Source: Erythroxylum novogranatense (taxonomy: Eukaryota > Streptophyta > Magnoliopsida > Malpighiales > Erythroxylaceae). From it: a DNA stretch of 64,000 nucleotides. Of this stretch, positions 21,878 through 34,302 are shown piece after piece; the first letter of the stretch is position 1; each line of letters opens with the position of its first letter. Under the pieces are notes generated by a model. That model was given only the letters and a program-made list of their open reading frames with translations, made no database searches and was not told where the DNA came from. The position numbers were made by a program, and so were the translations under genes. The stretch covers positions 33,125,402-33,189,401 of the forward strand of contig CM057230.1 in NCBI GenBank assembly GCA_029891385.1, given 5' to 3'.

Positions 21878-24702
21878 ATGTGGCGTCTGCCGCTGGCTGA
21901 GGACAGCGTAATGGAGATGGGTTGTATGTGGATGAGGCGCTTGCAGGCTAGAGCCAGTTCTGTCCTTCACAACCATCCTTCAATGCCCATCAGTCCTCCA
22001 CTTACTAACCGTTACTCCGCTCATGTCTCCTTCTCTTCTCTAGAACCATCGGTCCTACCACGCTCGATGAAACTGAGCCTCAGTTATCTTTCCTTTCCCT
22101 CCCCCAACACTCGCTTCCTTTCTATTTCGTCGTCTCTTCCTCATAGTTTCTCCGCTTCTGGTAAGGGCTCTTTGTAGTGTAACCTTTTTCGAGGCCAAAC
22201 ATAATTCAATTTGGGCTGTTTCTTCTTATTCTGAATTCGTTGTGTACCAGATGGGGTCGTCGATGCTGTTCCAGAGATGGGCTCGAAGATACTTCTTAAG
22301 GGAATGAGATACCCACAACTTGAAGTATTTTTTTACACTCTTTTTGTTTATTTGATCCGCCTTCTGTTTGTGAGAAGTTTAAATTTCTAGCTTTTATATG
22401 TATGAAGATTTGTTGTTCACTCTCTAATTTATCTAGTTGTTTATATGAGAAAGTGACTTAATTGCTCGTATCTGTTTTGCAGCAATGGGTTCAGTCTCAT
22501 GGATTCAGGCCAGGACAGGCATTGATGCTGTGGAAGCGCTTGTATGGGAACAACATTTGGGCACATAACATCGATGAATTAGAAGGTGCTTTTCTAACTA
22601 TTCTTTTGCTCTTCTTCCTCTTCTTCACTTTATGCTTGTTTCTTTGTTCAAAACGCTGAGTGTAACAAATTTGTATATTGATCTTCTACAGGTTTGAACA
22701 AAGATTTCAAGAAAGTGTTGGGTGAACGTGCTGAATTCAGGGCATTATCTGTGGAAGATATTCTCACAGCATCGGATAGAACTAGAAAGGTAGCTTATTT
22801 GATATCAAGTATCAACTATTATTCCTTGCTATCTTGGTTACTGCTTTTTTCTCATAGTTGTAGTTCTAAAACCCTGCTTAGAGCATGTATATCTTTTTTG
22901 CAATTGTATTGTTATGGATATCTTCTCATTGGTTTTTAAACTCACAGGAACTTGCAGATTTTATTTAGGTTGGATGATGGAATGGTAATTGAAACAGTTG
23001 TTATACCATGTGATAGGGGAAGGACAACAGTTTGTGTTTCAAGTCAAGTGGGCTGTGCCATGAATTGCCAGTTCTGCTACACTGGCAGGCAAGCTTTTAT
23101 CATCCATATGCAATGATCCCATGTCTTTTATGGTTTACATAACTGCGAGTATGATTTTGATGGTGCTCCCATCCATGTTGCAGGATGGGTTTGAAAAGAC
23201 ATCTGACCACAGCTGAGATAGTGGAGCAGGTTGTGTTTGCACAGCGTCTCCTTACAAGTGAAGTTGGTCCTATCACAAACGTTGTGTTTATGGTTAGTTG
23301 TTGTTTACAGTTACTTCAGTTCAAATTACTTGGTTAGGTAATATTGGGATGGGGTTCAAAGTTCAATCTTGAAATTGGGGATTGTTTCCATCTTCCAGTC
23401 TATGCTTATATAATGAACCTAGGTTTTATAATCAGACATCACCGAAAAGAAGCAAAGATAGTCTTCCTTTTGTGTTTGGACTCACTAGTTCAAATCATCT
23501 TGCTGAAGAGAACCTTGTGTTATTTCGTCATGAATGAAGTGCAGTTGATAATTAATCATACTTTATTCCTACATTCAGTCATAGGCTTTTGCTAATCCTC
23601 CGTAACGAATATGGAATTATAGCCAATTAATTCTTGCTTCCTTTTCTTTTTTGATATACTTTTCTTAGCAAAGTTTAGATGGTTCTCTCAAACTTATTGG
23701 CCACATTAAGCAGTGTTTTCCTGTTTTTGTTTGATCAAAGCAACAATAATACTCTTCGGTTATATCAATATCATTTTAGGAGGAAGAAAGTAGATTATAG
23801 CATACTAGTTAAACTCCAGTTAACAACATGAAATTATGTTCTTCAGGGAATGGGAGAGCCACTTCAGAACATTGATAGTGTCATTCAAGCTGCAGAGATT
23901 ATGGTGGATGATCAGGGACTCCACTTAAGTCCTCGAAAGGTCACTGTTTCTACTAGCGGGCTGGTTCCTCAACTGAGACGTTTCCTCCATGAATCAAATT
24001 GTGCTTTGGCTGTTAGTTTAAATGCTACAACTGATGAGGTAGTTACTTATTAGTTTAACTTCTTATATTAGTAAATTTCCCCACTTGATATGACATTCTA
24101 TTCGTCATATCCATGCAGGTCAGAAATTGGATAATGCCAATCAACCGGAAGTATAATCTGCACTTGCTTCTTGATACACTTCGAGAGGGTCTTCGCTCCA
24201 AGCATAACTACAAAGTTCTTTTCGAGTACGTAATGCTTGCAGGAGTAAATGACAGGTGAGAAAAGCATTTCCTTTTACATACCTGTCTTGATATGGATAA
24301 AAGGGGTTTGATTGATCTGGACAACAAAACTGACAATGTTTTACATGGTTTTGCTTGATTGAATAAAGAAACTGAGTTTATTTGTGAGTTACAGCATTGG
24401 TTATTGTACATGTTTTCAGTTTTGACGATGCAAAGAGGCTCATTGATCTCGTGCAAGGCATTCCATGCAAGATAAATCTTATCGAATTTAATCCTCACTG
24501 TGGCTCCTTATTTAGACCATCCAGCATAGAAAACATGATCAAGTTTCGGAACATTTTGGCAGAAGCCAGGTGCACAGTTTTCTTGCGGAAGAGTAGAGGT
24601 GATGATCAGATGGCTGCTTGCGGTCAGCTTGGCAAGCCTGGGGCAATCGAAGCTCCACTACTCCGCATCCCAGAGCAGTTCCAAAGGGCTGTAAATGCTT
24701 AA
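21878..24702 (+). CDS. RlmN/Cfr-family radical-SAM RNA methyltransferase, probably plastid
   Basis: Nine exons: 21878-22160, 22251-22324, 22483-22585, 22692-22789, 22958-23088, 23184-23292, 23847-24038, 24119-24255, 24420-24702; they total 1,410 bp and stay in frame for 469 residues. Residues 1-90 are Ser/Arg-rich with few acidic residues, as in plastid transit peptides. The radical-SAM cluster motif is CAMNCQFC (Cys 219, 223, 226), preceded by Cys212 in [13 protein letters not shown] is at 267-271 and the C-terminal AACGQLG places Cys443. In RlmN the last two cysteines at these positions handle the methyl transfer to C2 of adenine (23S rRNA A2503, some tRNAs). All introns are GT-AG except intron 5 (after 23,088), which starts GC. 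The ATG at 21,878 is the first in frame; a second at 21,911 or 21,926 is possible. The gene is flanked by transposons on both sides and appears intact. The plastid location is inferred. Confidence 0.93.
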
Positions 24703-26179
24703 TGGGATTGGTCAAACTAGTCCTGCAAACTGGTCTTAAGAGTGTAATCTTGCATGTGATTTCCTGTCATCAAATTGGTCTTAAAAATGTCAGGGTGATG
24801 TCTCAAGAAGTTATGGTGATTGGTAAATCGAAGTACTTTGCGAAGTTATTACTCAATTGTTCTTTGACAGAATCGTCAAAATTAGTTGGTACTCTGGTTA
24901 TGAGGAAGCCTATACAGATACAAGAAAACTAATAGTAGAAAGGATAACAAAATATTGTATAACTAATTTTAATACCTTGGGTATCTTCGTTCGTACAATC
25001 TCATCTCTATTTATGAATAATAATGTTATACTTTAGTTAACCTTTTTTTGTTAACTTAAGAAAATAAGATTTTTACTTAATAATAATAACTATTAATAGT
25101 CACGTTGGGTCCTTTTCTTTTCTGTTTTTTTTTTTTTTTCCCTTTTGCATTCTTATCGTTCATCCACAGTTTTTGAAGTTCTGTCTGCAGCTCTTCCAGA
25201 CTTCATCAAACCTTTATTCATTTGTTTTTAACATATCATTTTCCCAATTAATTTGAAGTGAAGTTCTACAAATTTAGGATATCACAGAAAAATTCCCTTA
25301 TCTTTAAAATTATTGAAAAAACTTCTTTTAGATTTTGGATATAAAAAACAACAAAACACTATAGTATGAACATCAAACCTTGACTAATTAATTGATATTT
25401 ATATGATGATTCAAAATTAATTGATGTTTATATGATGATTCAAAAAACTTTTCAATTGGAACCGAAATAATTAAATCCAATACGATTAAATAATTATTTT
25501 AAATTATTAATTTAAATCTAATTTAATTTGTTATGGTCGGATTTAAAAGCTATATTATTATATTAGTGACATTTGATTAGTCTATATTTGATGCTCATAT
25601 TATATATATTTCACCATTATTTTTAACTAAAATTTAAGATAATGAGTTTTTTAAATTGAAAATTAGAAAGAGTGTTTTCAAGAATTTTAAAATCGGAACT
25701 TTTTCAAAATTTTTAAATTGTAAAGGAGATTTATGTCTTTTACCGTAAAAATAATTATACATTTGCATCTGGTGCAACTACCTTCTCAAGTTGAAAAAAC
25801 ATACTTTCCTCCTTACTATCGTGATTTACACAAGGAAATGTCAGAGTGAATCTTGTTATTGTTATCCTTCAAAGGGTTATGCTATCAAATAATTACAGTT
25901 GTAAAAAATTTCAACTCCTAATAAGTTGATTACTCACCAAATTAATCTACATTAACACATACTAATGTAATTTACGAAACATTATAAATTTCAAATTTCA
26001 AATTCTTCAACAATTATTGTTGAATTAGCAATATACTTTCATTACTAGATTTGTCTTTTTTTATTTAATGCAATAGGACACTCGAAATTTCAATAACTCA
26101 GGTACTACTTAAATTAAGAAAAATGGGCGAAAGAAAAAAAGTTTATAAAAACGAGCAAAATATAACTAGTACAATTAAG
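24703..26179. other. 3' flank of the RlmN-like gene, AT-rich
   Basis: The first 250 bases are probably the 3' untranslated region (AATAAT-rich signals near 25,015). No further gene is visible. A 31-bp tandem duplication (AATTGATNTTTATATGATGA twice) lies at 25,385-25,445. Confidence 0.55.
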
Positions 26180-26297
26180 TCATGATTGACAAGGATAAGA
26201 AATATCCCAACCAATATTTTCAAATTGTAGACCCTAATCTTGGTGAGATTAGTACTTCTAATCATACTTGGAGCTTGCCAAACTCTGTCCTAGCCTT

Positions 26298-26540
26298 CAC
26301 TACAAGAAATCCGATGATTACCGACGGAAAGTACCGTCGGTAAATATCGAATTGCCGTCGCAATTTTACGGCGGAAATAACGACGGATAATTTGGCGTCG
26401 GTATATATGTATCGACGGAATGAGAAGTAATATTCCGTCGGTGAAATTCATCCGGATTAACCAAATTTTTGCGACGGAAAATTTGACCGTCGGTGAGTTA
26501 TGTTTGTTTTCCGACGGAAACTTGTCCGTCGGTAATGAAA
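26298..26540. repeat. CACTA left end: terminal and subterminal repeats
   Basis: After CACTACAAGAAAT come alternating GACGGAAA and CCGTCGGT words, at least ten in 230 bp (for example 26,321-26,342, 26,425-26,442, 26,468-26,495, 26,511-26,533). In En/Spm such motifs bind the TNPA-type protein. Confidence 0.88.
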
Positions 26541-26768
26541 GGTAAATTTGTTTTTTTTTTATTTATTGTTAATATAATGATATATTTTATATATAATTTA
26601 TGTATTTGTGTTACGTTATATTAATGAATAATGAGACAATTTCTAAATTATAAAACATATGAAGAATGTAATTTAGTTATTAAAAATGAAAAAGAACAAA
26701 TCTCTTATATTTTTCAATTGAAAACAAATGACAATGTAATTCACAAATTCGTGATGATTATGGATGGT

Positions 26769-28653
26769 CTAAGTGTGTCCCCCCCTCTTTAACATTTCCA
26801 TCTCCTCCCTAAGCTTAGCCATCTCCTCCGTGTGCTGTTTCTCCTTGGTCATCTGCTCCAGCTCCGCTCTCAACTTAGTAAGCTGCTCAATCTCCTCTCT
26901 CCTCTTAGCTGCCTGCTCTATCAGCTCCAGCGACTCTCTGATCTTTGAAACCTGCTCCAGCTCCACTCTTAGCTTTTCTGTCATCTGCAGCTCCATCTCC
27001 TCCCTGACCTTTGCTATGTCCTCTGCATGCTGTCGATGTTGAGTAACCAGCTGCTCCTTCAATGTGTCAACTGTGGCCCGGAGCTCGGATACATCCTGAG
27101 ATGAAGATGGCCGAGCAGATGCTGCTGTACTAGAAAAGGAGGAGCGCGAATAACAAGTGTTCGCATATGAGCCGAGGCCGAATATTCTTCCACGACGGTC
27201 CCAACCACCCACAACATCAAGATATATGCGACTCATCCACGTGTTGTTCCTCCCGAGATTGTCATTGAATATTTTCCTGCATTTGGTCCTACAAGGAAGC
27301 AATCTTGACATTAGTAATTAAGGTATAATTGTAAAAACATTATTAAAATATGGTTATTTCTCTTACATTAACTTTCTACATCGAGTGTTGATGAAGTTAA
27401 CACCATCATGTTTCTTTGTGTGGGTGTGCACAAAAACACTGCATAAGCGTAGGCTTCGTGCCCAATGACTTTTCCTACACGTATAACTTAATTTGTCGAT
27501 GTTAAGTAAAATTTATAAAATTTCGCAGAGTTTCCTCTATATATATGATATATCCCCTGCTCAACAAAGAAAACTTCACATGACCATATATGGCACCGCA
27601 TATGTATATCATAATGACCATGTTAAATCAAGCAAAGCAAAATAATGGTAAATATGGTGTGAGAAAGTAGATATTTACTAATCTTTCAAAGATGCTCGTA
27701 GTGGGTAATTGATCCTCCCAGTATGCATCGCAAGGCTCGCACCCCCAGCCCTCCACGTCATTGGTAGAATTACGCTCGATATGGACATCGCGCGGTGATG
27801 TCCAATATTCGTCCAACGAGTCCAAATTTCCTCTGAAATATAACGCGGTCGTGCACCGACTTTGCGTGATTTGATTAATTAAGTCGCGATAACGTATGCG
27901 AGCTTTCTTTTCCCATTGTTTATAAATGATGGCGTCGAGACTAGAATCCCAATAAAATTCTTTCGAAATAATATGAGTAAGAAAACAAACATTACAATGA
28001 TGTTTGAACATTATGAATATTAAGCAATGTGAAAAGAAAATAACTATGATTTGTACCTCAAACTCTTGAAAGTATAACCGCTTTGTGGTGTCACTATATT
28101 TTCCACACATAACCCTCTCGCTTCAATTCGTTGTTTGAACGATGAAGTCATATTTCTTGATATTGGTCCGCATTTTAACCAACCTAACATGTGAAGTGAT
28201 GTTATCTTTTGTACATATTGGTATAAATAAAAGTTGATCATAAGGAAATTGTGAAGAGAGATTGAATTCACTTACTGATCATTCACAATAGAAGCATACT
28301 TTCTTCCATCAGTCCTCGGTAGCCAGTCGACGGACGTCTCCTGCATCCGGTACGCTGCTGTTGGACGATATATGAGTTGGGGAAGGGGATGGTGTAGGCT
28401 GAGAACCAGTCGGTGATGCCTCAACTGCAACTCCCGGCACGAGGGGTGGACAAGGTGAGTCAGTAGGTGCGGCTGATTGTGACGAACCACCTTCACTGTA
28501 ATCTCCCCCGAACATGGTTCGAAACCTCGGTCGCATGACCTCACGTTGTCTCTTCGGTCCCATTCTTTTCCCGAAATTGAATTTCCCACAATTACGTATA
28601 TGTACAACTAATAATTTCAAAGCAATATTTAACACAACACATACTGAAGCCAC
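26769..28653 (-). CDS. CACTA second gene: Transposase_24-type domain with coiled coil
   Basis: Minus-strand exons can be followed: a Pro/Ser-rich start (28,653-28,309; GPKRQREVMRPRFRTMFGGD), a short WLPRTDGRKYASIVNDQ end at 28,272, then GWLKCGPISRNMTSSFKQRI (about 28,175), then FYWDSSLDAIIYKQWEKKAR and DSLDEYWTSPRDVHIERNS (27,970-27,680). The last exon (27,311-26,769) has SRIYLDVVGGWDRRGRIFGL followed by a long Glu/Lys/Leu heptad-like coiled coil to the end (about 110 residues). The domain is typical of plant Ptta/En-Spm transposons, whose second protein binds subterminal repeats. Exact splice sites were not fixed. I see no obvious inactivating change, so it may still encode a protein. Confidence 0.7.
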
Positions 28654-29979
28654 TATGGCAATATATGAACGTTAATGATTGTTATCAACAAGAAATGAAC
28701 CTTAACATTAATATAAATATGCACTGTTTAACGAAGACTTATAGTACAGAAACAACAATAAATCAACGTGAAAGCAAAATGTAATAATGTCTGGGAGTAC
28801 AAAAGCATATTGTTCTTTTCAATTTTTTGGTATCCATGTAACATGGGACTCGGTAAAGGTGAAAGAGTCCCCAATGTCGGGTTCCCGAGAAGGGTTCTCG
28901 ACGCTCAAACGCACCAATGGAAATAGTGAAACGTTGTCCACCGCTGTGCGTTGTTGCTCACATTCTTGCAATAGCATTGCAGCTATATCGATACTTGTTG
29001 ATGAAACGTTGAATGAGTCACCGTCGAGAATGGTATTCTTCTTCTCCGCATGAACAACATACAGAACAAATCCACCTAAATCATTTCCACCAAGTGAAGA
29101 AATGTTGAAACCGTGATATTACCAAACCATATAAGTAAGGATAACGGTATCTTAATGCATACGTGATTGTGCTTGGCGAGGTGTGCGAAATAGTTGGGGT
29201 GTTGACAATACCGATCTTCCTTTTCCGTTATTAGTTGACGTGACATAATCATCAACTTTATCGCATACTTGTCCTCTTCGAGTTTAAAGGATGCTTAAAC
29301 ATGTAAATATGACAATGAAATTACAATATGTTTCATAACTTAAATAAATGTTATTAGAGATTCATAACACGGAAAGAGTCGACGTGCAGATCATAGTTAA
29401 AACCTTCACGTAAAAGATCGGCCATAGAAGGCAAACGATTGGTCGTGTATGATGCTGCCAGCGTTTCCGTACTTGTGGAGACACGAGTTTGGACAATTTT
29501 GCCACATTCCTCCCAACGAAGCGAATTGTTGCCGTCCGAACCAATTGCCATGTCGACATTCCTTTCAAATAAATTAAATGAACAACCAAACATAATATAA
29601 TGGTATGAATAAAACGTTAATATTTAAGTTCAAATACGCAATTACAAACACAATTCAATCGCTATCAAAATGTAATGGGACATTACAATCATCTTCTTCT
29701 TCGAAGAATAAGAATCAAATTCGCTCATCGCCGATCTCGCACCATCGCCATCCTCTCCGATGAAATTTCGCAAATTCGCTTGATGGATCGCTCAAAGGTT
29801 CATTATCGTCATACGTAATGATGCATTCATAAATGTCTCATCTTCCCAAACGCCTCATTTTCAAGACTATGCTCTCCTCTTCTATGTGAGGAGTAAAGAC
29901 CTCTTGGGATAACTTTACAAACCGCTAACCAATCTACCTTATCTCGTCAGAAGCTCTAAAAGGGATGTAGCAAACTGCT
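28654..29979 (-). other. CACTA middle region between its two genes
   Basis: There is no firm gene. A minus-strand frame at 29,593-29,354 (GNNSLRWEECGKIVQTRVST) and one around 28,850-29,050 (DSFNVSSTSIDIAAMLLQEC) are open and could be extra exons of either CACTA gene. Neither matches a domain I recognise. Confidence 0.4.
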
Positions 29980-32640
29980 TAGCTTGCACAACTAAGACGA
30001 AGGTTCAAATTGACGCAATCTTCGCCGGTTATTGATTTCAACTAAATTGTATTGTCTATGCACCTTTACTCCAACATTTGGTGTTGGGTCATACCATTCA
30101 CATTTAAATATCACACATCGCTGACCGGCAACCCAGGTATTCAACTTCCAAAGATTTCAACAATTTTTCCATAGTAATCCATCATTTCTCCTCAGATTGC
30201 AACCCCACTGCTTATTGTTGACATGTTATGTCCATGAGATTCTGTATGATATTTGTATCCATTAATGAAATACACGGATACGATTTAACGTGCGTAGAGG
30301 TCCCTTTGCAAGATCACAAATCATCTTGTTCTCGATTGGATTGTCTAAAGCCCTGAACAAAACAATTTCAAGATCGCAACGAATTTAGTTTAATGAAACA
30401 ATTAAAAATTACTTCAAATTATAATTAAGATGAAATGTTAGGCTATACTCACGTATCTCTCAAACCATCGAGGAAGTGTTTTCCAACTTCTTTATTAAGA
30501 TCACCTTCCATCATACCCGCATTATCTCCGTAACAATGTCTCGTATAATCTAAATTATCAATGACTATTTTTAGTGATGAAGGCATGAGACAAAAGTAAA
30601 TACAGAATATTCGTGTGCAACTTATCGCATTTAAAGGCACGAGCTCTTCACGCTCAAAACAATATAACCATGTGCAGCCTCGATCTCTTCCTCAGTTAGC
30701 ATTCTTCTTATCGCACGCCCAGATGTTCGTCCAGAATATGAAAAGATGGACAAGTTTCCATCGGCATGACTCGTTCGTCCCCCATCATCATTACGAGGAA
30801 CTTTTCTTGCTCTTGTGTTAACATGCGGCTCAAAATAATACCCACAAAACGTACTCGCTTCCTCCACTAAATAGGCATTACATATGGAACCTTCAACTCT
30901 AGCTTTGTTTTTAACATTTTTTTTCAAGTGGTGCAAATACCTACAGGAACCAAAACACTTATTATAACACATTTGTGAAGGCTTGTACGTAAATGGATGT
31001 TGCAGTTCTTTGCGCCAACCAAAGTTCTGACTAATGGTTGAATTAACGTCATCGGCATCAAATTCTGTCACTTTTAGCAGCCCTAATTCTTCAATTTCTT
31101 GCAAGACCTCTTCACCGGATGTTATCGGAGGAGGAGGGTTGTGAACCGTCCGATTCTTTCTAAACTTATATTTATCATACCGAACGGATGCTCGCAGTAG
31201 AAATTTCGTGATTGTCAAACCAACATATTTTCCTCCATTAGCGGATAAAAGCATCGTAATCATCATGACAATAAGGACAAGCCAACGCCCCAAATGGTGG
31301 ACCATCCAGATAACATGGCAAAGGCGGGAAGTCACTAATAGTCCACATCAAAGCTGCTCTAAGCACGAAATTCTGTTTCTTAGACACATCATAAGTTTGA
31401 ACACCATAGTCCCAAAGCTGTTGCAATTCAGATATCAATGGTTGTAAGAACACATCTATTTTTTGCTTCGGATTTGTTGGCCCTGGGACAATCACCGTCA
31501 AGAACATATATGCCTCTTTCATACACATCCAAGGAGGCAAATTATAAGGAGTTATGATAATTGGCCAAGACGAATATTGCTGTCCAGATTGACCAAATGG
31601 TTGAAATCCATCCGTTGACAAACCCAACCGAACATTTCGACTTTCAACCGCAAATTCGACATGTGTGTCATTAAAATGTTTCCATGCCAATGCATCTGAT
31701 GGATGAGTCATTACTCCATCTTCTTGTTCGTGTTCAGCATGCCATCTCATGTGAGACGCAGTCACATCAGAAGCATATAGTCGTTGCAACCTAGGAGTGA
31801 GAGGGAAATAATACATCCGCTTCCATGGAACTAATTTCTGTTTCGTCGAACGTTTTCTGGGCTTAAACCTTGGTTGCCCACAAAATTTGCACTGTTCTAA
31901 GTTCATATCATCTCCCCAATACAACATACATCCAATTCGACAGCAGTCAATTTTTTCCACAGGCAAACCAAGACCACGGATAAGTTTCTTCATGTTGTAA
32001 AAACTATCAACCATCAGTATGCTCACCGGCAATGATTCGTTGTACCACTCAAGAATTTGTTCAAATCGCGATCCAAATATGACCTTCACTCTTTATGTTC
32101 AAAATGCGAGCAATTGATGACAACTGAGTCATTGTGTCACAATTTGGCCACAACTCTCGATCAGCTGACTGTAGTAAGACGAAGAATTGTTTTGCCTGTT
32201 GATTAGGTTCTTCGTCCACATTTTCCCCATTTGGCTCACATGTATGACCGAGTCCATCGTGCACCATTTGCCTGTAACAATTTTCCGGCCCATCACCAAA
32301 TTGTCTTCCATAGCCATCCTCGCGTGATTCTCATTTACGCTCATAGACGTAGGTTCTTCAATCGCCCTAGAGGTGCTAGCAACCAAGGGTTCCCATGTCG
32401 GGTCCATGGAAATAGTTCGCACAAACCCTTTTCTCAACAAATGCAATCGAACTTCATCAATAAACATGAAACATTTGTGCTTGCAATTTTACATGGACAT
32501 CGATCTTTGGCCCATCCATATATGCGAGTTGCGAACATGCATAACTAATGAACGCCTAGTCCTTCAACAAATTCAGGATTAATGAAACCATCGGCGGTTA
32601 AACGCCTATACATCCAAGATCTATCGCTGAAACTCATAAT
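29980..32640 (-). pseudogene. CACTA TNP2-like transposase, internally deleted
   Basis: The minus strand starts near 32,638 with a transposase-associated domain (SDRSWMYRRLTADGFINPEF, then CPCK and DEVRLHLLRKGFVR). The Transposase_21 region (32,089-31,238) contains IGCMLYWGDDMNLEQCKFC, HMRWHAEHEQEDG, LSTDGFQPFGQSGQQYSSWP and GPTNPKQKIDVFLQPLI, ending at ALACPYCHDDYDAF. A frameshift near 31,238 and then a jump from NFGWRKEL to KNVKNKARVEGSICNAYLVE (a DUF4218-type region) show that the middle of the protein is missing. Farther down (30,340-29,990) WYDPTPNVGVKVHRQYNLVE marks the DUF4216-type C-terminus. Upstream and downstream blocks are in proper order. With the middle missing it cannot be an active transposase. 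Confidence 0.85.
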
Positions 32641-33209
32641 CGAGGATTGTTATTATACAACATCGATACCAAAATGACGATGTTATCTTAGCCACATATC
32701 ACAAACAAAATAATTACGTATATATGATTAAACATCCAACTATTGCCAAATACGTATTCAATCAAGATTTAATATTATGTGGATACCTATTATCATCAAT
32801 TAGTAGTATATAAACAATTTCACATAAGCATATCAAATTATGTGAAATATTACAAGTGAAGAGAGATCCATTTTGCAAAACATCCAACAAATTATGGCTG
32901 AAATTAATTCAAGTCGATGTAACAAATATATTAGTCACCTTCGCATGTATAAATTATATTGGATACCCAATTTTAAACCGCAATAAAATTTATCTGCGCA
33001 ATCGATTTACCAAAGAATTCATGAAGCGGCAATGATTTAATCAAGGGCAAGAACGACGACGACGAAGGAGAAAACCAGAGGAAAAACGAAGAGAAGGGAG
33101 AAAAGGGCTGCGTCTCATGGAGGAGGAGGAAGAAGACGCAGCCTTAAATAATAACAACGACGCTGCGTTTTGGTTTAAACCAAAACGACGCTTTCAAGAA
33201 GTAAAGGGC
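32641..33209. other. CACTA 5' leader region (right side)
   Basis: AT-rich DNA between the transposase start and the right subterminal repeats; it probably contains the minus-strand promoter. A GA-rich stretch at 33,050-33,150 (GACGACGACGAAGGAGAAAA) gives a short acidic frame that I do not consider a gene. Confidence 0.5.
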
Positions 33210-33409
33210 GGATTTCACCGACACCCTTTCCGACGGAAATTTCGCGTCGGAAAATATTTCAACATATTCAGCGACCGAATTTCTTTCGGTCGAGAAAAGT
33301 ATAACTCCCACCCAATTCCTCCGACGGTAACATTATTTCGGTCGGTATTTCCGACGGTGTATATACCGTCGGTATGTTTCGGTCGGTATTTCTCATTTTC
33401 CTTGTAGTG
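33210..33409. repeat. CACTA right end: terminal and subterminal repeats
   Basis: The same GACGG/CCGTC words as the left end plus the variant TTTCGGTCGG repeat, closing with CTTGTAGTG. The motif set is denser within the last 120 bp. Confidence 0.88.
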
Positions 33410-33526
33410 CTTCCTCCTTAGAGTTTCAAATATCTCCTTTTATTTTTTCTTCTAATTCTCAACCGAAAGGAATTACAAGTTTTCCGTACTTGAGTATAAC
33501 TATTCAAAGTTCAAAACCCCCATCGA

Positions 33527-33786
33527 GTGTTAAAAATATACGAACTTTTGTGTTCCCATAAAATAAATAATTCTCGTACTTGCATTCTTAGAGGCAATGA
33601 TGGACTCCAAGAGCTTGGCATTACTAATAGATATTCTGATAAACCATGGGATATGAAAAACTACAAACTTGAAGCAAAAGAAGAGCAAGAAATCGATCCC
33701 AAGAATCTTCTCCATAATCATATCATTGCTCAAGGCATTGATGCCACCGTTCATCGTGCTACTTACAATGACCACGACATTTTCGG
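33527..33786 (+). pseudogene. Raf-like kinase first exon, array unit 1
   Basis: Open frame with NYKLEAKEEQEIDPKNLLHN, HIIAQGIDATVHRATYNDHD and then a splice donor (TTTCGGTAAGTATATG). In plant Raf-like kinases the comparable segment reads LEAKEEWEIDPSKL..K.VIARGTFGTVHRG.YDGQDVA, the start of the kinase domain with the Gly-rich loop. Here the loop is degraded (AQGIDATVHR), and no second exon follows before the next unit. It is the only unit open through the exon. The start of translation is uncertain. Confidence 0.65.
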
Positions 33787-34302
33787 TAAGTATATGTTAT
33801 TTGTACATGTGCTATCATATGAATATCGTGTAGCTACTTTGCTTTCTACATTTTGACCATGCATGTGTGGCTTTAGGTTTTCTTAGGATAAGTCCTAAGA
33901 ACCTCGTGTCTTAATAATGGTCTTTTTTCTCTTTCAACTTACTAGATATTCATTTGTTTCTTTCCTCCCCCTTTCATCATTGTTTGTCTAATGAAGAGAA
34001 CCTAAAAGGAATTAGATTATAACTTTTTTTTCTTTGTTCCATGAATTTTTAGTGAAAGTGCTTGATAGGGGACAAGAAATAGGGATAAAAAAGATTTCAA
34101 CCAATATCCTCAAACCATAAACCCTAATCTTAGTGAGATTGGTACTTCTAATCCTACTTGAAAATTGTCAAACTCTATCTTACTCGTCCTCCATGGAGTT
34201 TCAAATATTCCCTTCTATTTTTTAGTCTGATTCTCGGTCGAAAGGAATTACAAGTTTTTCGTATTCTAGTAAAACTATTTAAAGTTCAAAACCTTCATCG
34301 AG

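Larger units (their letters stand above)
26298..33409 (-). mobile_element. CACTA (En/Spm) transposon, internally deleted
   Basis: The left end starts CACTACAAGAAAT and the right end finishes TTTCCTTGTAGTG; both are flanked by the 3-bp target duplication CTT (26,295-26,297 and 33,410-33,412). The element is 7,112 bp. Both ends carry many short GACGG/CCGTC repeats, as expected for subterminal binding sites. Two gene regions lie on the minus strand: a TNP2-like transposase (29,980-32,640) lacking its middle part, and a second gene with a Transposase_24-type domain and coiled coil (26,769-28,653). It inserted in the first unit of the kinase-exon array. The damaged transposase suggests it now depends on a relative. 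Confidence 0.93.

Noticed and set aside
23344..23595. 83-residue plus-strand frame between exons 6 and 7 of the RlmN-like gene
   Set aside because: It lies wholly within an intron defined by conserved exon ends (GMGEP follows directly) and has no recognisable domain.
28787..29053. Plus-strand frame inside the CACTA element
   Set aside because: Both CACTA genes are on the minus strand, and the minus-strand reading of the same bases (DSFNVSSTSIDIAAMLLQEC) looks more protein-like.
33117..33407. Plus-strand 96-residue frame beginning with an acidic run
   Set aside because: It runs through the CACTA subterminal repeats to the terminus and reflects a GAGGAAGA-rich stretch.
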